From Marinoscillum sp. (GTDB lineage: Bacteria; Bacteroidota; Bacteroidia; Cytophagales; Cyclobacteriaceae): DNA of 57,152 nucleotides. The notes under the pieces were generated by a model. That model was not told the origin of the DNA and ran no database searches. It saw nothing but the letters and a program-made list of their open reading frames with translations. Below are positions 6,387-14,579 of the stretch, in pieces. The DNA lies in NCBI GenBank assembly GCA_024305105.1, contig JAMWZA010000016.1:1-57152 (forward strand). Reading direction: 5' to 3'. Numbering within the stretch: the stretch's first letter is position 1; the number at the start of each line of letters is the position of its first letter. Both the position numbers and the translations under genes were made by a program.

Positions 6387-8807
6387 TTATTCACTTCGCA
6401 AGCCGTCCACCGGATTGGCCCGAGCCGACCTCAGAGATTGTATGGTAACAGTAAGTAGACCCAGCAGCAGTACCGCTACTCCGGGAATGATAAAGTAAAG
6501 CCAATTGATATCCATTCTGTAAGCAAACCCAGACATCCACTCCACTATGGCATAATCAGCCAATGGAACAGAGATTACAAATGCGATCAGTATCAAGCGG
6601 ACATAGTCTTTGGAGAAAAGCATGATGATGGTAGGGATGTTGGCTCCCAGCACTTTTCGGATGCTTATTTCTTTGGCTTTTCTGCTCGCTGTGAAAGCGG
6701 ATAGTCCTATCAAGCCAAGCAGTGAAACAAAAATACAGACGTAGGATAGAATCGAAATCAGTGTTTTCTGTGTAAGGTCCGCTTCGTACTGTCGGGCAAA
6801 CTCTTCATCCATAAAAGTATATTCAAAAGGATGTTTGGTGTCAAATTGAGTCCAAACACTTTCTATGTAGTCAAGTGTGGATCGCATGTCCTCAGGCTTG
6901 ATCTTGATATAAAAGGTTCCTCCCTGGTCGCTATCGAGCACTAAAAACAATGGATTGATTTTATTGTGAAGCGATTCGTAGTGAAAGTCCTTGTAGACGC
7001 CAACGATGTGCAGATCTTCATTACCATGGAAATGGCGTACTTTTTTACCGATTGCATCATCACCCCAGCCGAGCTCCTTCGCACCAGATTCATTGATGAG
7101 AAAAGATTTATAGTAATCTGCTTCGGAATTTTCTCTGAAACCTCTCCCATCCACTATCTCTATCTCCATCAAGTCGAGGTAACCTTTTCCTACGTAGAGC
7201 GAGTTTAGGTGTTGCTGGACCATTCCAGAGTCTTTTTCTACCATCATCACAGGTCCGCCAACTCCCTTGCCGGGTACTCCATACGAATTGGTCGTTCCGA
7301 TGATGTTCGGGTTTTTCAACAATTCATTGGTGATGGCCGGAGTTCGGTTTTCTACCACCGTGTCCTGAATGTTAATCAGCAGGACCTGATCCTTGTTGAA
7401 CCCCAGGTCTTTGTTTTGCATGAATTCGATCTGCTCATCCATCAGCACCGTACAAATGATCACAAACAGGCTGATGGCAAATTGAAAAGTGATCAGAGAC
7501 TTTCTTAGGAATGCACCTATCCGATCACCAGTAAATGTTCCTTTCAACGCCGTAACCACAGGTACGGAAGGTATGTAGAGCGCCGGGTATATCCCAGAAA
7601 TAAATCCGATGATGACTGTGATGCCGATCATTCCCAAAACCAATGTTGGGTTGGATAAGTAGTTCAACTCCAGGTTTTTATGAATCAGCTCGTTGAAAGG
7701 TGAGAGCTGTAATATCAAAAAGGTGAAAACATTGGCCAGAACCAGTGCCAGGAAAGCCATTAAGAGAGCTTCGATCATGACGCTACCGAAAAGTGCCGCC
7801 CTGGAGTAGCCAAGCACTTTTCGAATACCCATTTCACCTGTTCGTGTTACCGATCGGGCAGTCGCCATGTTCATGTAATTGATACAGGCAAGTAGGATGA
7901 TAAATAGACCAACAGCAGCGAATGTGTACACATAGGAGATGTTACCAGTTGGCTCATCACCACCTTTTTCCGAATTAAAGTGGATTTCATCAATGCGTTG
8001 TAGCTGTGGATCCACGTTGCCTTCTATCCGTTTTGCAAATAGGGCGAAAGTCTTATCGTAGATATCAGGAAACTTGCGGTAGAATTCCTGAACATCATAA
8101 TCTTTTGGCATCAGTAAATAGGTATAGCTGCTTGGGTTCCAGTAAACCTCTGACGTTCGCTCTGCTTCAGCATCTTTGTCCCAATCGATCAATGGAATAT
8201 TGGACAATAGGATGTCGTACTTCAGGTGTGTGTTCTCCGGTAAGTCAGAGATAACTGCTGTTACCTCTCGGGTGTCGTCATCATTAAATTTTAGACGCTT
8301 GCCTAACGCCGGAGTTGCTCCAAAATACTTCTCAGCGATCGTTTTGGTGAGTACGACTTTTCCTGGGCCGACCAGACATGTATTAGGGTTTCCTTCATAA
8401 AACGTATGGTCAAAAACCTTGAATACAGTGCTGTCAGTCATCCAAACCTGTTCTTCATAAAACTGATTGATACCGTTGTTATCAGCGCTTCTAACCAAAG
8501 GTTCGCCAGCTTTGAGAAACCGAACATAGTCGATCACCTCTGGAAGATCTTCTTTGAAAATTGGAGCGAGACGTCTGGATGAGCGGGCCGTATTGAAGTC
8601 TGCGCCTTGTGCTTTTAAGTGGTTGGTGTAGCGATAGATTTGATCATATTTGGTAAAATGCTGGTCATAGTTCAACTCGTTTTGTAAATAGAGTAGGAGG
8701 ATGATCCCAACAGTAATACCCAGTGTAAGTCCAAGGATATTTAGGATAGAGTAGATCCTTTCTTTGAGGAAGAGACGAATAGCGAATATGATGTGATTTT
8801 TTAGCAT
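6387..8807 (-). CDS. MacB/FtsX-type ABC permease
   Basis: About 806 residues starting at MLKNHIIFAIRLFLKERIYS; the ATG at 8828 adds seven unlikely residues. Layout is a first transmembrane helix, a large MacB_PCD periplasmic domain, a first FtsX bundle (near VGLFIILLACINYMNMATARS), another TM region (TFQFAISLFVIICTVLMD), a second periplasmic domain and a final FtsX bundle ending RSARANPVDGLRSE. The TRTGEMGIRKVLG and RKAKEISIRKVLG segments are the coupling helices of the family. No ATPase gene is adjacent; in Bacteroidota these permeases often stand apart from it. The stop abuts the flavoprotein stop convergently, and the LytTR regulator ends 77 bp upstream of the longer start. Confidence 0.9.
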   Translation of the reverse strand: MLKNHIIFAIRLFLKERIYSILNILGLTLGITVGIILLLYLQNELNYDQHFTKYDQIYRYTNHLKAQGADFNTARSSRRLAPIFKEDLPEVIDYVRFLKAGEPLVRSADNNGINQFYEEQVWMTDSTVFKVFDHTFYEGNPNTCLVGPGKVVLTKTIAEKYFGATPALGKRLKFNDDDTREVTAVISDLPENTHLKYDILLSNIPLIDWDKDAEAERTSEVYWNPSSYTYLLMPKDYDVQEFYRKFPDIYDKTFALFAKRIEGNVDPQLQRIDEIHFNSEKGGDEPTGNISYVYTFAAVGLFIILLACINYMNMATARSVTRTGEMGIRKVLGYSRAALFGSVMIEALLMAFLALVLANVFTFLILQLSPFNELIHKNLELNYLSNPTLVLGMIGITVIIGFISGIYPALYIPSVPVVTALKGTFTGDRIGAFLRKSLITFQFAISLFVIICTVLMDEQIEFMQNKDLGFNKDQVLLINIQDTVVENRTPAITNELLKNPNIIGTTNSYGVPGKGVGGPVMMVEKDSGMVQQHLNSLYVGKGYLDLMEIEIVDGRGFRENSEADYYKSFLINESGAKELGWGDDAIGKKVRHFHGNEDLHIVGVYKDFHYESLHNKINPLFLVLDSDQGGTFYIKIKPEDMRSTLDYIESVWTQFDTKHPFEYTFMDEEFARQYEADLTQKTLISILSYVCIFVSLLGLIGLSAFTASRKAKEISIRKVLGANIPTIIMLFSKDYVRLILIAFVISVPLADYAIVEWMSGFAYRMDINWLYFIIPGVAVLLLGLLTVTIQSLRSARANPVDGLRSE

Positions 8808-8905
8808 GACGTTTGGTTTTGATCTCAATGATCAAATTAACGAAGGAAGTGGTCCGCCGATCAATTTTTGCAGGGAAGCGTAAATCCTGTGCAGTAAACG
8901 GTGAA

Positions 8906-9670
8906 TTACCCCAGCCATTCCTTCAGTTGTGTGATTTTTGACCGACTGACTTTAAGTTTCTCTGAGGAGCTAAGCACGACCTCATATTCCGTGCTGCTAT
9001 GTTTTACCATGCTTTTGATATGCGAGCGGTTGACAATGAATGACTTGTGAATTCTCATGAAGCGGTCATCCAGAAATGCTTCCATCTTTTTCATGGTTTC
9101 GCGGATGAGGTAAAAGCGGTTTCTAACGTGGATCTTCACATAATAGTCAAAAGCTTCAATAAAGCGAATTTCCATTTTTTGAATGATGTGTACCGACCCG
9201 TCGGACTTGATGACCAGACGCTCAGAGTCATTGCTGTCAAGATTGGCCAGGTCTTGCCGTGATCCATCAGTGGATTTGATCAATCGCTCAAAGTTTTGGC
9301 TTTGGTTGAGTTTGATGAGTTCGATGGCTTTGTCAATGGCTTGCTCGAAACGTTCATCACTAAAAGGTTTTAAGAGGTAGTCTATTGCATTTATTTCGAA
9401 TGCCTTGATGGCAAATTGATCATGCGCAGTGATGAAAATGATTTTAGGCTTTGGCTCGGGTATATTAGCCACGACTTCAAATCCATTGATACCAGGCATC
9501 TGCACATCGAGAAGGACAAGATCTGGTTTGAGTGCCCGAATCTCATCGATTGCTTCCATGCCATTTTTACAAACACCGACCACCTTCAAGAGCGGGTTTT
9601 CTTCGCAGAGCATCTTCAGTCCTTCACGAGCAGTTAGCTCATCATCTACGATTAGGCATTTTGCGTTCAT
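8906..9670 (-). CDS. LytTR-family response regulator
   Basis: 254 residues. The receiver domain has DDE at residues 9-11, phospho-acceptor Asp55 in LVLLDVQMPG, FITAHDQFAIKAFE and YLLKPFSDERF. The LytTR domain (about 150-250) contains MEIRFIEAFDYYVKIHVRNR and FMRIHKSFIVNRSHI. Its ATG overlaps the kinase stop by 4 bp (9667-9670), so it is translationally coupled to the sensor at 9667-10731. It lies just upstream of the FtsX-type permease, a plausible target or partner. Its receiver resembles the other LytTR regulator in this window, but the two belong to separate operons. Confidence 0.92.
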   Translation of the reverse strand: MNAKCLIVDDELTAREGLKMLCEENPLLKVVGVCKNGMEAIDEIRALKPDLVLLDVQMPGINGFEVVANIPEPKPKIIFITAHDQFAIKAFEINAIDYLLKPFSDERFEQAIDKAIELIKLNQSQNFERLIKSTDGSRQDLANLDSNDSERLVIKSDGSVHIIQKMEIRFIEAFDYYVKIHVRNRFYLIRETMKKMEAFLDDRFMRIHKSFIVNRSHIKSMVKHSSTEYEVVLSSSEKLKVSRSKITQLKEWLG

Positions 9671-10731
9671 TCTACTTTGGGTATGCTAATTTTAAAAACA
9701 ACGCCATCTTCATTGTTGAAACTTTGAAAGCGAAAATCAGTGCCATAAATCCGCCTGAGACGATGTACGACATTGGGTAAACCAACACCCTGATTGGAAA
9801 AGTTAACTTTGGAGCTGTTGGTGGCGGAGTTGTATACGGAAAAAACCAATCCGTCTGGCGATTGCTCTCCGGTTACTCGTACCGTACGTATTTCCGGAGA
9901 TTGAGCACTGCCGTGTTTAAAGGCGTTTTCTACTAACGGCTGCAAGATAAGCTCAGGGATTTTCTCCTGATAAATGTTTTGGTTGATCTGAATATCTATG
10001 CTCGTTGTATCCCCGAATCGTTGCGTTTCTATCAAGAGGTATTTTTGCAGAAGCTCGACTTCTTCAGCCACTGAGATTAGTTTTTCGTCGCCCTTTTTGA
10101 GGCTTAGCCTGAGTAAGTCATTCAGAGCAGCGATCATGGCTACAGCTGTTTTGTTCTCCTTTAACCGAACTTTCATGGCAATTCCGTTCATGGCATTAAA
10201 TAGAAAATGCGGATTGACCTCTTTTCTGAGGGTGTTTAAGTCCGATCGGTAGAGTTCTTTTTCAAGGCTGATCGTTTTGAGTTCGGTGGCGCTCAGCCGA
10301 TTATTGACACGGATGATATATAAGATAGCCGAATAACCGATGGCCCAAAGGACGGCATCCAAAGTGAATGTCCAGTTTACAAGAAGAAACTCGCGGTATT
10401 CGAGCAAGGTATAACGTTCTTCTACCCGAAAGAACCGCTCCAAAATGATGATGAAAAAGGTTCCAAACAACCAGTAAAACAGGATTGACCCAAGAATGAG
10501 TAAGGTGATTTGTCTTCGCCGATAGGTATACTGTACCAGATAAAATGCAAATGAACTGATCAGGTATACAGCGAGTAACGGGCCTAAACTGGCTGGAATG
10601 GATTCTGTCGCTGGCGCTTTCAAAAACAACATACCACCAATGACCACCAGGCCAGCAGCATTGAGAGGATAAAATTGTCTATTGGATAGCAGTTGGTTCA
10701 CGACAGAGTCATTTCTGGCGTAAAAATACAC
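9667..10731 (-). CDS. LytS-type sensor histidine kinase
   Basis: 354 residues. About four hydrophobic segments lie between residues 22 and 140, followed by a coiled linker and a His_kinase domain with phospho-acceptor His175 in RKEVNPHFLFNAMNGI. The HATPase part shows VENAFKHGS and QGVGLPNVVHRLRRIYG. The first in-frame ATG is used; no better start is visible. It is the upstream gene of a coupled pair with the LytTR regulator. No separate sensor domain is recognisable, so sensing is probably through the membrane segments. Confidence 0.9.
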   Translation of the reverse strand: MYFYARNDSVVNQLLSNRQFYPLNAAGLVVIGGMLFLKAPATESIPASLGPLLAVYLISSFAFYLVQYTYRRRQITLLILGSILFYWLFGTFFIIILERFFRVEERYTLLEYREFLLVNWTFTLDAVLWAIGYSAILYIIRVNNRLSATELKTISLEKELYRSDLNTLRKEVNPHFLFNAMNGIAMKVRLKENKTAVAMIAALNDLLRLSLKKGDEKLISVAEEVELLQKYLLIETQRFGDTTSIDIQINQNIYQEKIPELILQPLVENAFKHGSAQSPEIRTVRVTGEQSPDGLVFSVYNSATNSSKVNFSNQGVGLPNVVHRLRRIYGTDFRFQSFNNEDGVVFKISIPKVE

Positions 10732-10746
10732 TGATCTGTTAGAAGG

Positions 10747-12144
10747 CTACTCCAGCGAAGGCAGAATGTAGTTGCCCATCATTTTATCTGCCTGCACCAC
10801 ATAGCTCGGCCATTTCAAATAAAGTCCCTGAGTGAAGACAACCACCATGTTTTGTTCCGGAAAAATATTGATGTAATTGCCACCATCACCATCGGCAGAG
10901 AGGTATTTGACCCCTTTGAGTTCGCGCATCCAGAAATAGTAGCTGTAATCCCCCGAATCAGTTGATTTCTTTACATTCAGGCATTCTTCCACCCATTTTG
11001 CTGGGATGACCTGCTCACCTTGCCATTGACCGTTTTGAAGGTAGGTTATTCCCACCTTCAGCATATCTCGCGGAGTGATATACATTCTCGCTGCACCCTC
11101 AGGATAACCATCCGGTTGAGACTGCCAGTTGTAATTGGTGATCCCAAGTTTTTCATAAAAGTTGTCGTGTGCCCATGAGCGCACATCTCCAGCGACCATG
11201 TTGTCCAGCGCCTTCAGCAGTAGATTGGGCAATGCGCTGTTGTAACGCCATTCGCTATCAATTCCCATATTGTTTCTACTTAGCACATATTCAGCGAAAT
11301 CATCACTCTTCCAAAGCAAAGCGAGATCGTTAGAGCCCCATTCGTCCCATTGAAATCCGGCAGTCATGGTCAGGCAGCTTTCAAAATCAATATTAGCTGC
11401 TGGCTCACTATCAAAATGCTGGCTGTAAGCAGGCAGATATGAAGCGATGTTGGTGGCTGTTGAGAGGTTATTCTGATCCAGAGCAATCCCAACTAATGTG
11501 GAAGTCAGTGCTTTGTTGACGGAAGCCACGTAGTGAGGTGTGTTTCTTGTCCATTGGATCGGTTCTGGTCTGCTGTCTACAATGACGCCTTCTTCAAAGT
11601 TGATCGTATCATTGTTTCCGAAAAAGTAGTCTTCAAGAACCAGCTTGCCATCTTTATAGATTAACAGGCTGTGCAACTCCTTGTACCCGTCCTGAGCAAT
11701 TTCATCCATCATGTTTTGAATGACCTGTCGGTCCATACTTACATCAGACACATTAGCCGTCTCAAGTCCATCATTCAGCTGCACGGGTTCATGATAACCG
11801 TAGACAGGCAGACCTTTTGAGACGAGTTTTATTTCGGTTTTCTTCGCTATTGGGATGTTCAGTTCAATCGGTCGATAATCATTGTGATGTATCGAAATTG
11901 CGCCATTGGTAATGCCGTCTATGTCCACTTTCTCAGTATCCATAAGCTGAGAGGTCTCAAATGCAAAATAGCCATCATTATCGGTGGTGGTTTCCGGTCC
12001 ATTTTCTAAAACGGTAATTCGTGCATTGACGATTGGCTCCTTGGTGTAAGTGTCATGAAGAGTTCCGGAAATCATCGGTTGAGGAAAATCTTCTTTGCAG
12101 CTCCAAAAGAGGAGGGATAAACAGATAAAAAATAGGGTTCTCAT
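10747..12144 (-). CDS. lipoprotein serine hydrolase, beta-lactamase/class C PBP fold
   Basis: About 465 residues from MRTLFFICLSLLFWSC, a lipoprotein signal with the lipid-bearing Cys after FWS. A carboxypeptidase-regulatory-like beta domain follows (about 25-105: ISGTLHDTYTKEPIVNARI). Then comes a beta-lactamase-family domain with S-V-N-K (about residue 208) as the SxxK motif, Y-N-S in WRYNSALPN as the YxN-type motif, and GDGGNYINIFP in place of KTG. These enzymes act as esterases or peptidases, rarely as true lactamases. The stop is 15 bp from the kinase start, so it may be cotranscribed with the LytS/LytTR pair. The ATG three codons earlier is also possible. Confidence 0.85.
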   Translation of the reverse strand: MRTLFFICLSLLFWSCKEDFPQPMISGTLHDTYTKEPIVNARITVLENGPETTTDNDGYFAFETSQLMDTEKVDIDGITNGAISIHHNDYRPIELNIPIAKKTEIKLVSKGLPVYGYHEPVQLNDGLETANVSDVSMDRQVIQNMMDEIAQDGYKELHSLLIYKDGKLVLEDYFFGNNDTINFEEGVIVDSRPEPIQWTRNTPHYVASVNKALTSTLVGIALDQNNLSTATNIASYLPAYSQHFDSEPAANIDFESCLTMTAGFQWDEWGSNDLALLWKSDDFAEYVLSRNNMGIDSEWRYNSALPNLLLKALDNMVAGDVRSWAHDNFYEKLGITNYNWQSQPDGYPEGAARMYITPRDMLKVGITYLQNGQWQGEQVIPAKWVEECLNVKKSTDSGDYSYYFWMRELKGVKYLSADGDGGNYINIFPEQNMVVVFTQGLYLKWPSYVVQADKMMGNYILPSLE

Positions 12145-12153
12145 GATCATCAT

Positions 12154-12708
12154 TTATTGGGATCAACAAGGATACTCAATAATACAGGTGAGAATGAATC
12201 GAATGACAAGTAGTGTAGTGGCTGTTGTGGTTTTGATGTAGCGACTGAGTCCGGTGATGTAGTGATGATGTAGTTTTCGGGGAAGACCTCATGGCGCAAG
12301 TGTCAATCCAGTTTGCACGACCAGATTAATATACATACCCTGAAGAAGCTATAGGCCTGTCAGGGTGTAAAACCAGATGAAGCCGCGTATTCACTGTAAA
12401 ACCTGGATGTTAAGCTCAATTCTTTTTTTGGAAATAGGTGCATCTAAATAGTTGTCAAAACCCTTCCTAAGTTAGGAATTACTCATTTTGTTTATGAGAC
12501 TATTGGTTGTGCTTCATTAGAAGAAGAGCAATTGTGGTTAAAGAGCGTAATTGTGGTTAGAAAGCAGGAAAACCAATATATTTATAAAGAGACATGTGGA
12601 GGATTATCGGCTGAATATTAGTAACAGGCCATTTCTCCTGATAAGTCGGGACTCATTTTTTAAAGTGGTTTACAAATAAAAATCGGAATTTTTCAAAATA
12701 GAAAGAGT
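12154..12708. other. gene-free spacer between divergent genes
   Basis: About 550 bp between the hydrolase gene and a rightward kinase. I see several GATGTAG repeats near 12234-12275 but no convincing ORF, RNA fold or terminator. It presumably carries the promoters of both flanking genes. Confidence 0.5.
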
Positions 12709-13791
12709 ATGCAAAATTTCAGAAACATTGAGATTCTTACCAGGACGTTTGATGAATTACCTGTTGGCGTTGGCATTTTTCAGGTCCCTGATCCAAATGA
12801 TATAAAAAGCATTCGCTATGTTTTTATGAACAAGGTCCTCTTGTATGAAATGAGAAAAAGCAGCGAGGAGGTTTTGGGTAAAAGGATTATTGAAGTGGCA
12901 CCAGAGGCATATGAGCATGAAGGTGGGATACATGTTATTGAAACCTATAGGAAAGTAGCTGTAGAAGGAGGATCCGCAAATCTGGGCCTGGTGGAATATT
13001 CAAACCATATGGTAGCTGGTACCTACGAATGTTCAGTTCACCACATTCAGGACAATTACGTCTATGTGATGCTGAGAAATGTTACTGAATTAGAACATAC
13101 TAAGACCGAATTAGAGCTAAAGAATGAGGAACTAAGTCAATTCGTTCACTTGGTGTCGCATGATTTAAAAGAGCCTCTCCGGACCATTTCTAGTTTTACC
13201 AAATTCATTGAAAGTGAGTATGATGGCAAATTTGATGAGAAGACAAGCCAGTATATGAGTTTCATTTCTGAATCGACTGTTCGAATGCGCAATCTGATAG
13301 ATGATCTCTTGGATTACAGTAGCATAAGAAAAGGCAATAAGATGAAAGAAGTGGACTGTCAGGAATTAGTTGAAGTCATTCAGCAGGATTTGGAAGCTGT
13401 AATAAAAGATACAAGTGCTATCATCGAAGTGGGTGAATTACCCAAGGTCCAAGGGTTTCAAACTGAGCTTCGCTTACTTTTCCAGAACTTAATCAGCAAT
13501 GGGATTAAATTCAGAAAGCCAGATACTGTACCGAAAATAAGCATTTCTGCCAGAAAGGAAGATGGCTGGATATTTGCCGTAAAAGACAATGGTATCGGAG
13601 TTGCTGATGAACACAAGGATAAGATTTTTGGTGTTTTCCAACGATTGCACGCTAGAAGCGAATATGAAGGAACAGGCATCGGGCTTGCTCATTGTAAGAA
13701 AATAGTGGAATTGCATGATGGTGCTATATGGATGGAATCAACACCGGGAGAAGGAAGCACTTTTTATTTCAGAATCCCTAATCGTCTGTAG
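12709..13791 (+). CDS. PAS-domain sensor histidine kinase (soluble)
   Basis: 360 residues, no membrane segment. A PAS-like domain (about 8-125, opening with FDELPVGVGIFQVPDP) leads through a coiled coil to HisKA, with His in FVHLVSHDLKEPLRTISSF. The HATPase_c domain has the N box LFQNLISNGIKF, G1 box DNGIGV and GTGIGLAHCKKIVELH. The phospho-acceptor motif SHDLKEPLR is of the phytochrome/bacteriophytochrome-like class common in Bacteroidota. No receiver partner is adjacent; the nearest is the single-domain regulator at 22787. Confidence 0.9.
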   Translation: MQNFRNIEILTRTFDELPVGVGIFQVPDPNDIKSIRYVFMNKVLLYEMRKSSEEVLGKRIIEVAPEAYEHEGGIHVIETYRKVAVEGGSANLGLVEYSNHMVAGTYECSVHHIQDNYVYVMLRNVTELEHTKTELELKNEELSQFVHLVSHDLKEPLRTISSFTKFIESEYDGKFDEKTSQYMSFISESTVRMRNLIDDLLDYSSIRKGNKMKEVDCQELVEVIQQDLEAVIKDTSAIIEVGELPKVQGFQTELRLLFQNLISNGIKFRKPDTVPKISISARKEDGWIFAVKDNGIGVADEHKDKIFGVFQRLHARSEYEGTGIGLAHCKKIVELHDGAIWMESTPGEGSTFYFRIPNRL

Positions 13792-14094
13792 TTTAATATA
13801 GGAAAGTTATAATTGGATCACGGACAGGATGCTGGGGCCAGCTTGAAGGATTCTGAACGTTTTAATAATTCAATTTTCGAGGATTTCGAGGATGATGAAC
13901 TTCTATCTCATCTACTCTTAACGCAAACATTTAAAAGGATGAATACCTAAGCTCATTCTGGTTCGTATAACCTTTCTTCTTCCAGGTAATAATTGTACCA
14001 TTTGACTTAGAGCGGCCTGTGTATGGTTAAGCTCTTTTAATTAGCACCAATTTGATCCTTTCATTGTTCTGAAAATAATTACCGGGATAAGTAG
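13792..14094. other. degraded spacer left of the MITE
   Basis: No intact gene. On the minus strand a frame reads TYPGNYFQNNERIKLVLIKRA and stops at 14027-14029. This looks like a protein C-terminus but meets a stop soon after crossing back over the element's target site. A second minus-strand frame near 13950-14035 reads KELNHTQAALSQMVQ, reminiscent of a histidine-kinase linker. Both may be relics of lost genes. Confidence 0.25.
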
Positions 14095-14360
14095 GGCCTG
14101 CTGAAAAGGGCTTCTGGCAACGTAACTGCATGACTTTCATTGTGATGAAGTATTTAAAAGTGTAATGTTTTCAGCAAGTGCAAGGGTTTTAGCAGGTATT
14201 CCCATTTTTCCATGCGCCTGAAAATACCGGTGAACGATATTTTCAAACTAGTCTGGAGCATACCATCTACTTCGTTAGCTTCAGATCGCAATTACTATAT
14301 AGCTTCTCTTTGCCGCCTCATAGCTGGCACACTCCAGACTTTTTCAGCAGGCCTAAGTAG
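14088..14360 (+). mobile_element. MITE-like element, full copy with target duplication
   Basis: The element proper is 14095-14353 (259 bp), with perfect 13-bp terminal inverted repeats GGCCTGCTGAAAA / TTTTCAGCAGGCC. It is flanked by a perfect 7-bp direct duplication TAAGTAG (14088-14094 and 14354-14360). There is no ORF of transposase size. The left about 80 bp match the copies at 1-51 and 35714-35800. It is presumably mobilised by a transposase elsewhere; the IS family is not determined. Confidence 0.85.
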
Positions 14361-14369
14361 CTGATTCTC

Positions 14370-14570
14370 GTGAATTCTATTCAATTGAATAGACAATTGG
14401 CGTCAAATAGCCTAAAATATAGCTTCAATTCATTCATTAAAGTTGATGGAATTTCAATAAGTTTATCTATCAGGGTTTCTTCAGGGATCGGACTATATCA
14501 GCTGACAATTGATAGTTGGACGTTGACACAGTTAGGAAATAAAACGATTGCCTACCAGGTAAACACTTAA
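14370..14570 (+). CDS. doubtful 66-residue ORF before the large kinase
   Basis: ATG to TAA just right of the MITE, ending 9 bp before the kinase start. The sequence is rich in Ser, Ile and Leu, with GLYQLTIDSWTLTQLGNK near the end, and matches no family I know. It may be a leader-like or spurious ORF; the sense and position are its only support. Confidence 0.2.
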   Translation: MNSIQLNRQLASNSLKYSFNSFIKVDGISISLSIRVSSGIGLYQLTIDSWTLTQLGNKTIAYQVNT

Positions 14571-14579
14571 AGTATTGCA

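Noticed and set aside
12154-12708. GATGTAG repeats as a regulatory array
   Set aside because: Irregular spacing and only a few copies; likely chance in a biased sequence.
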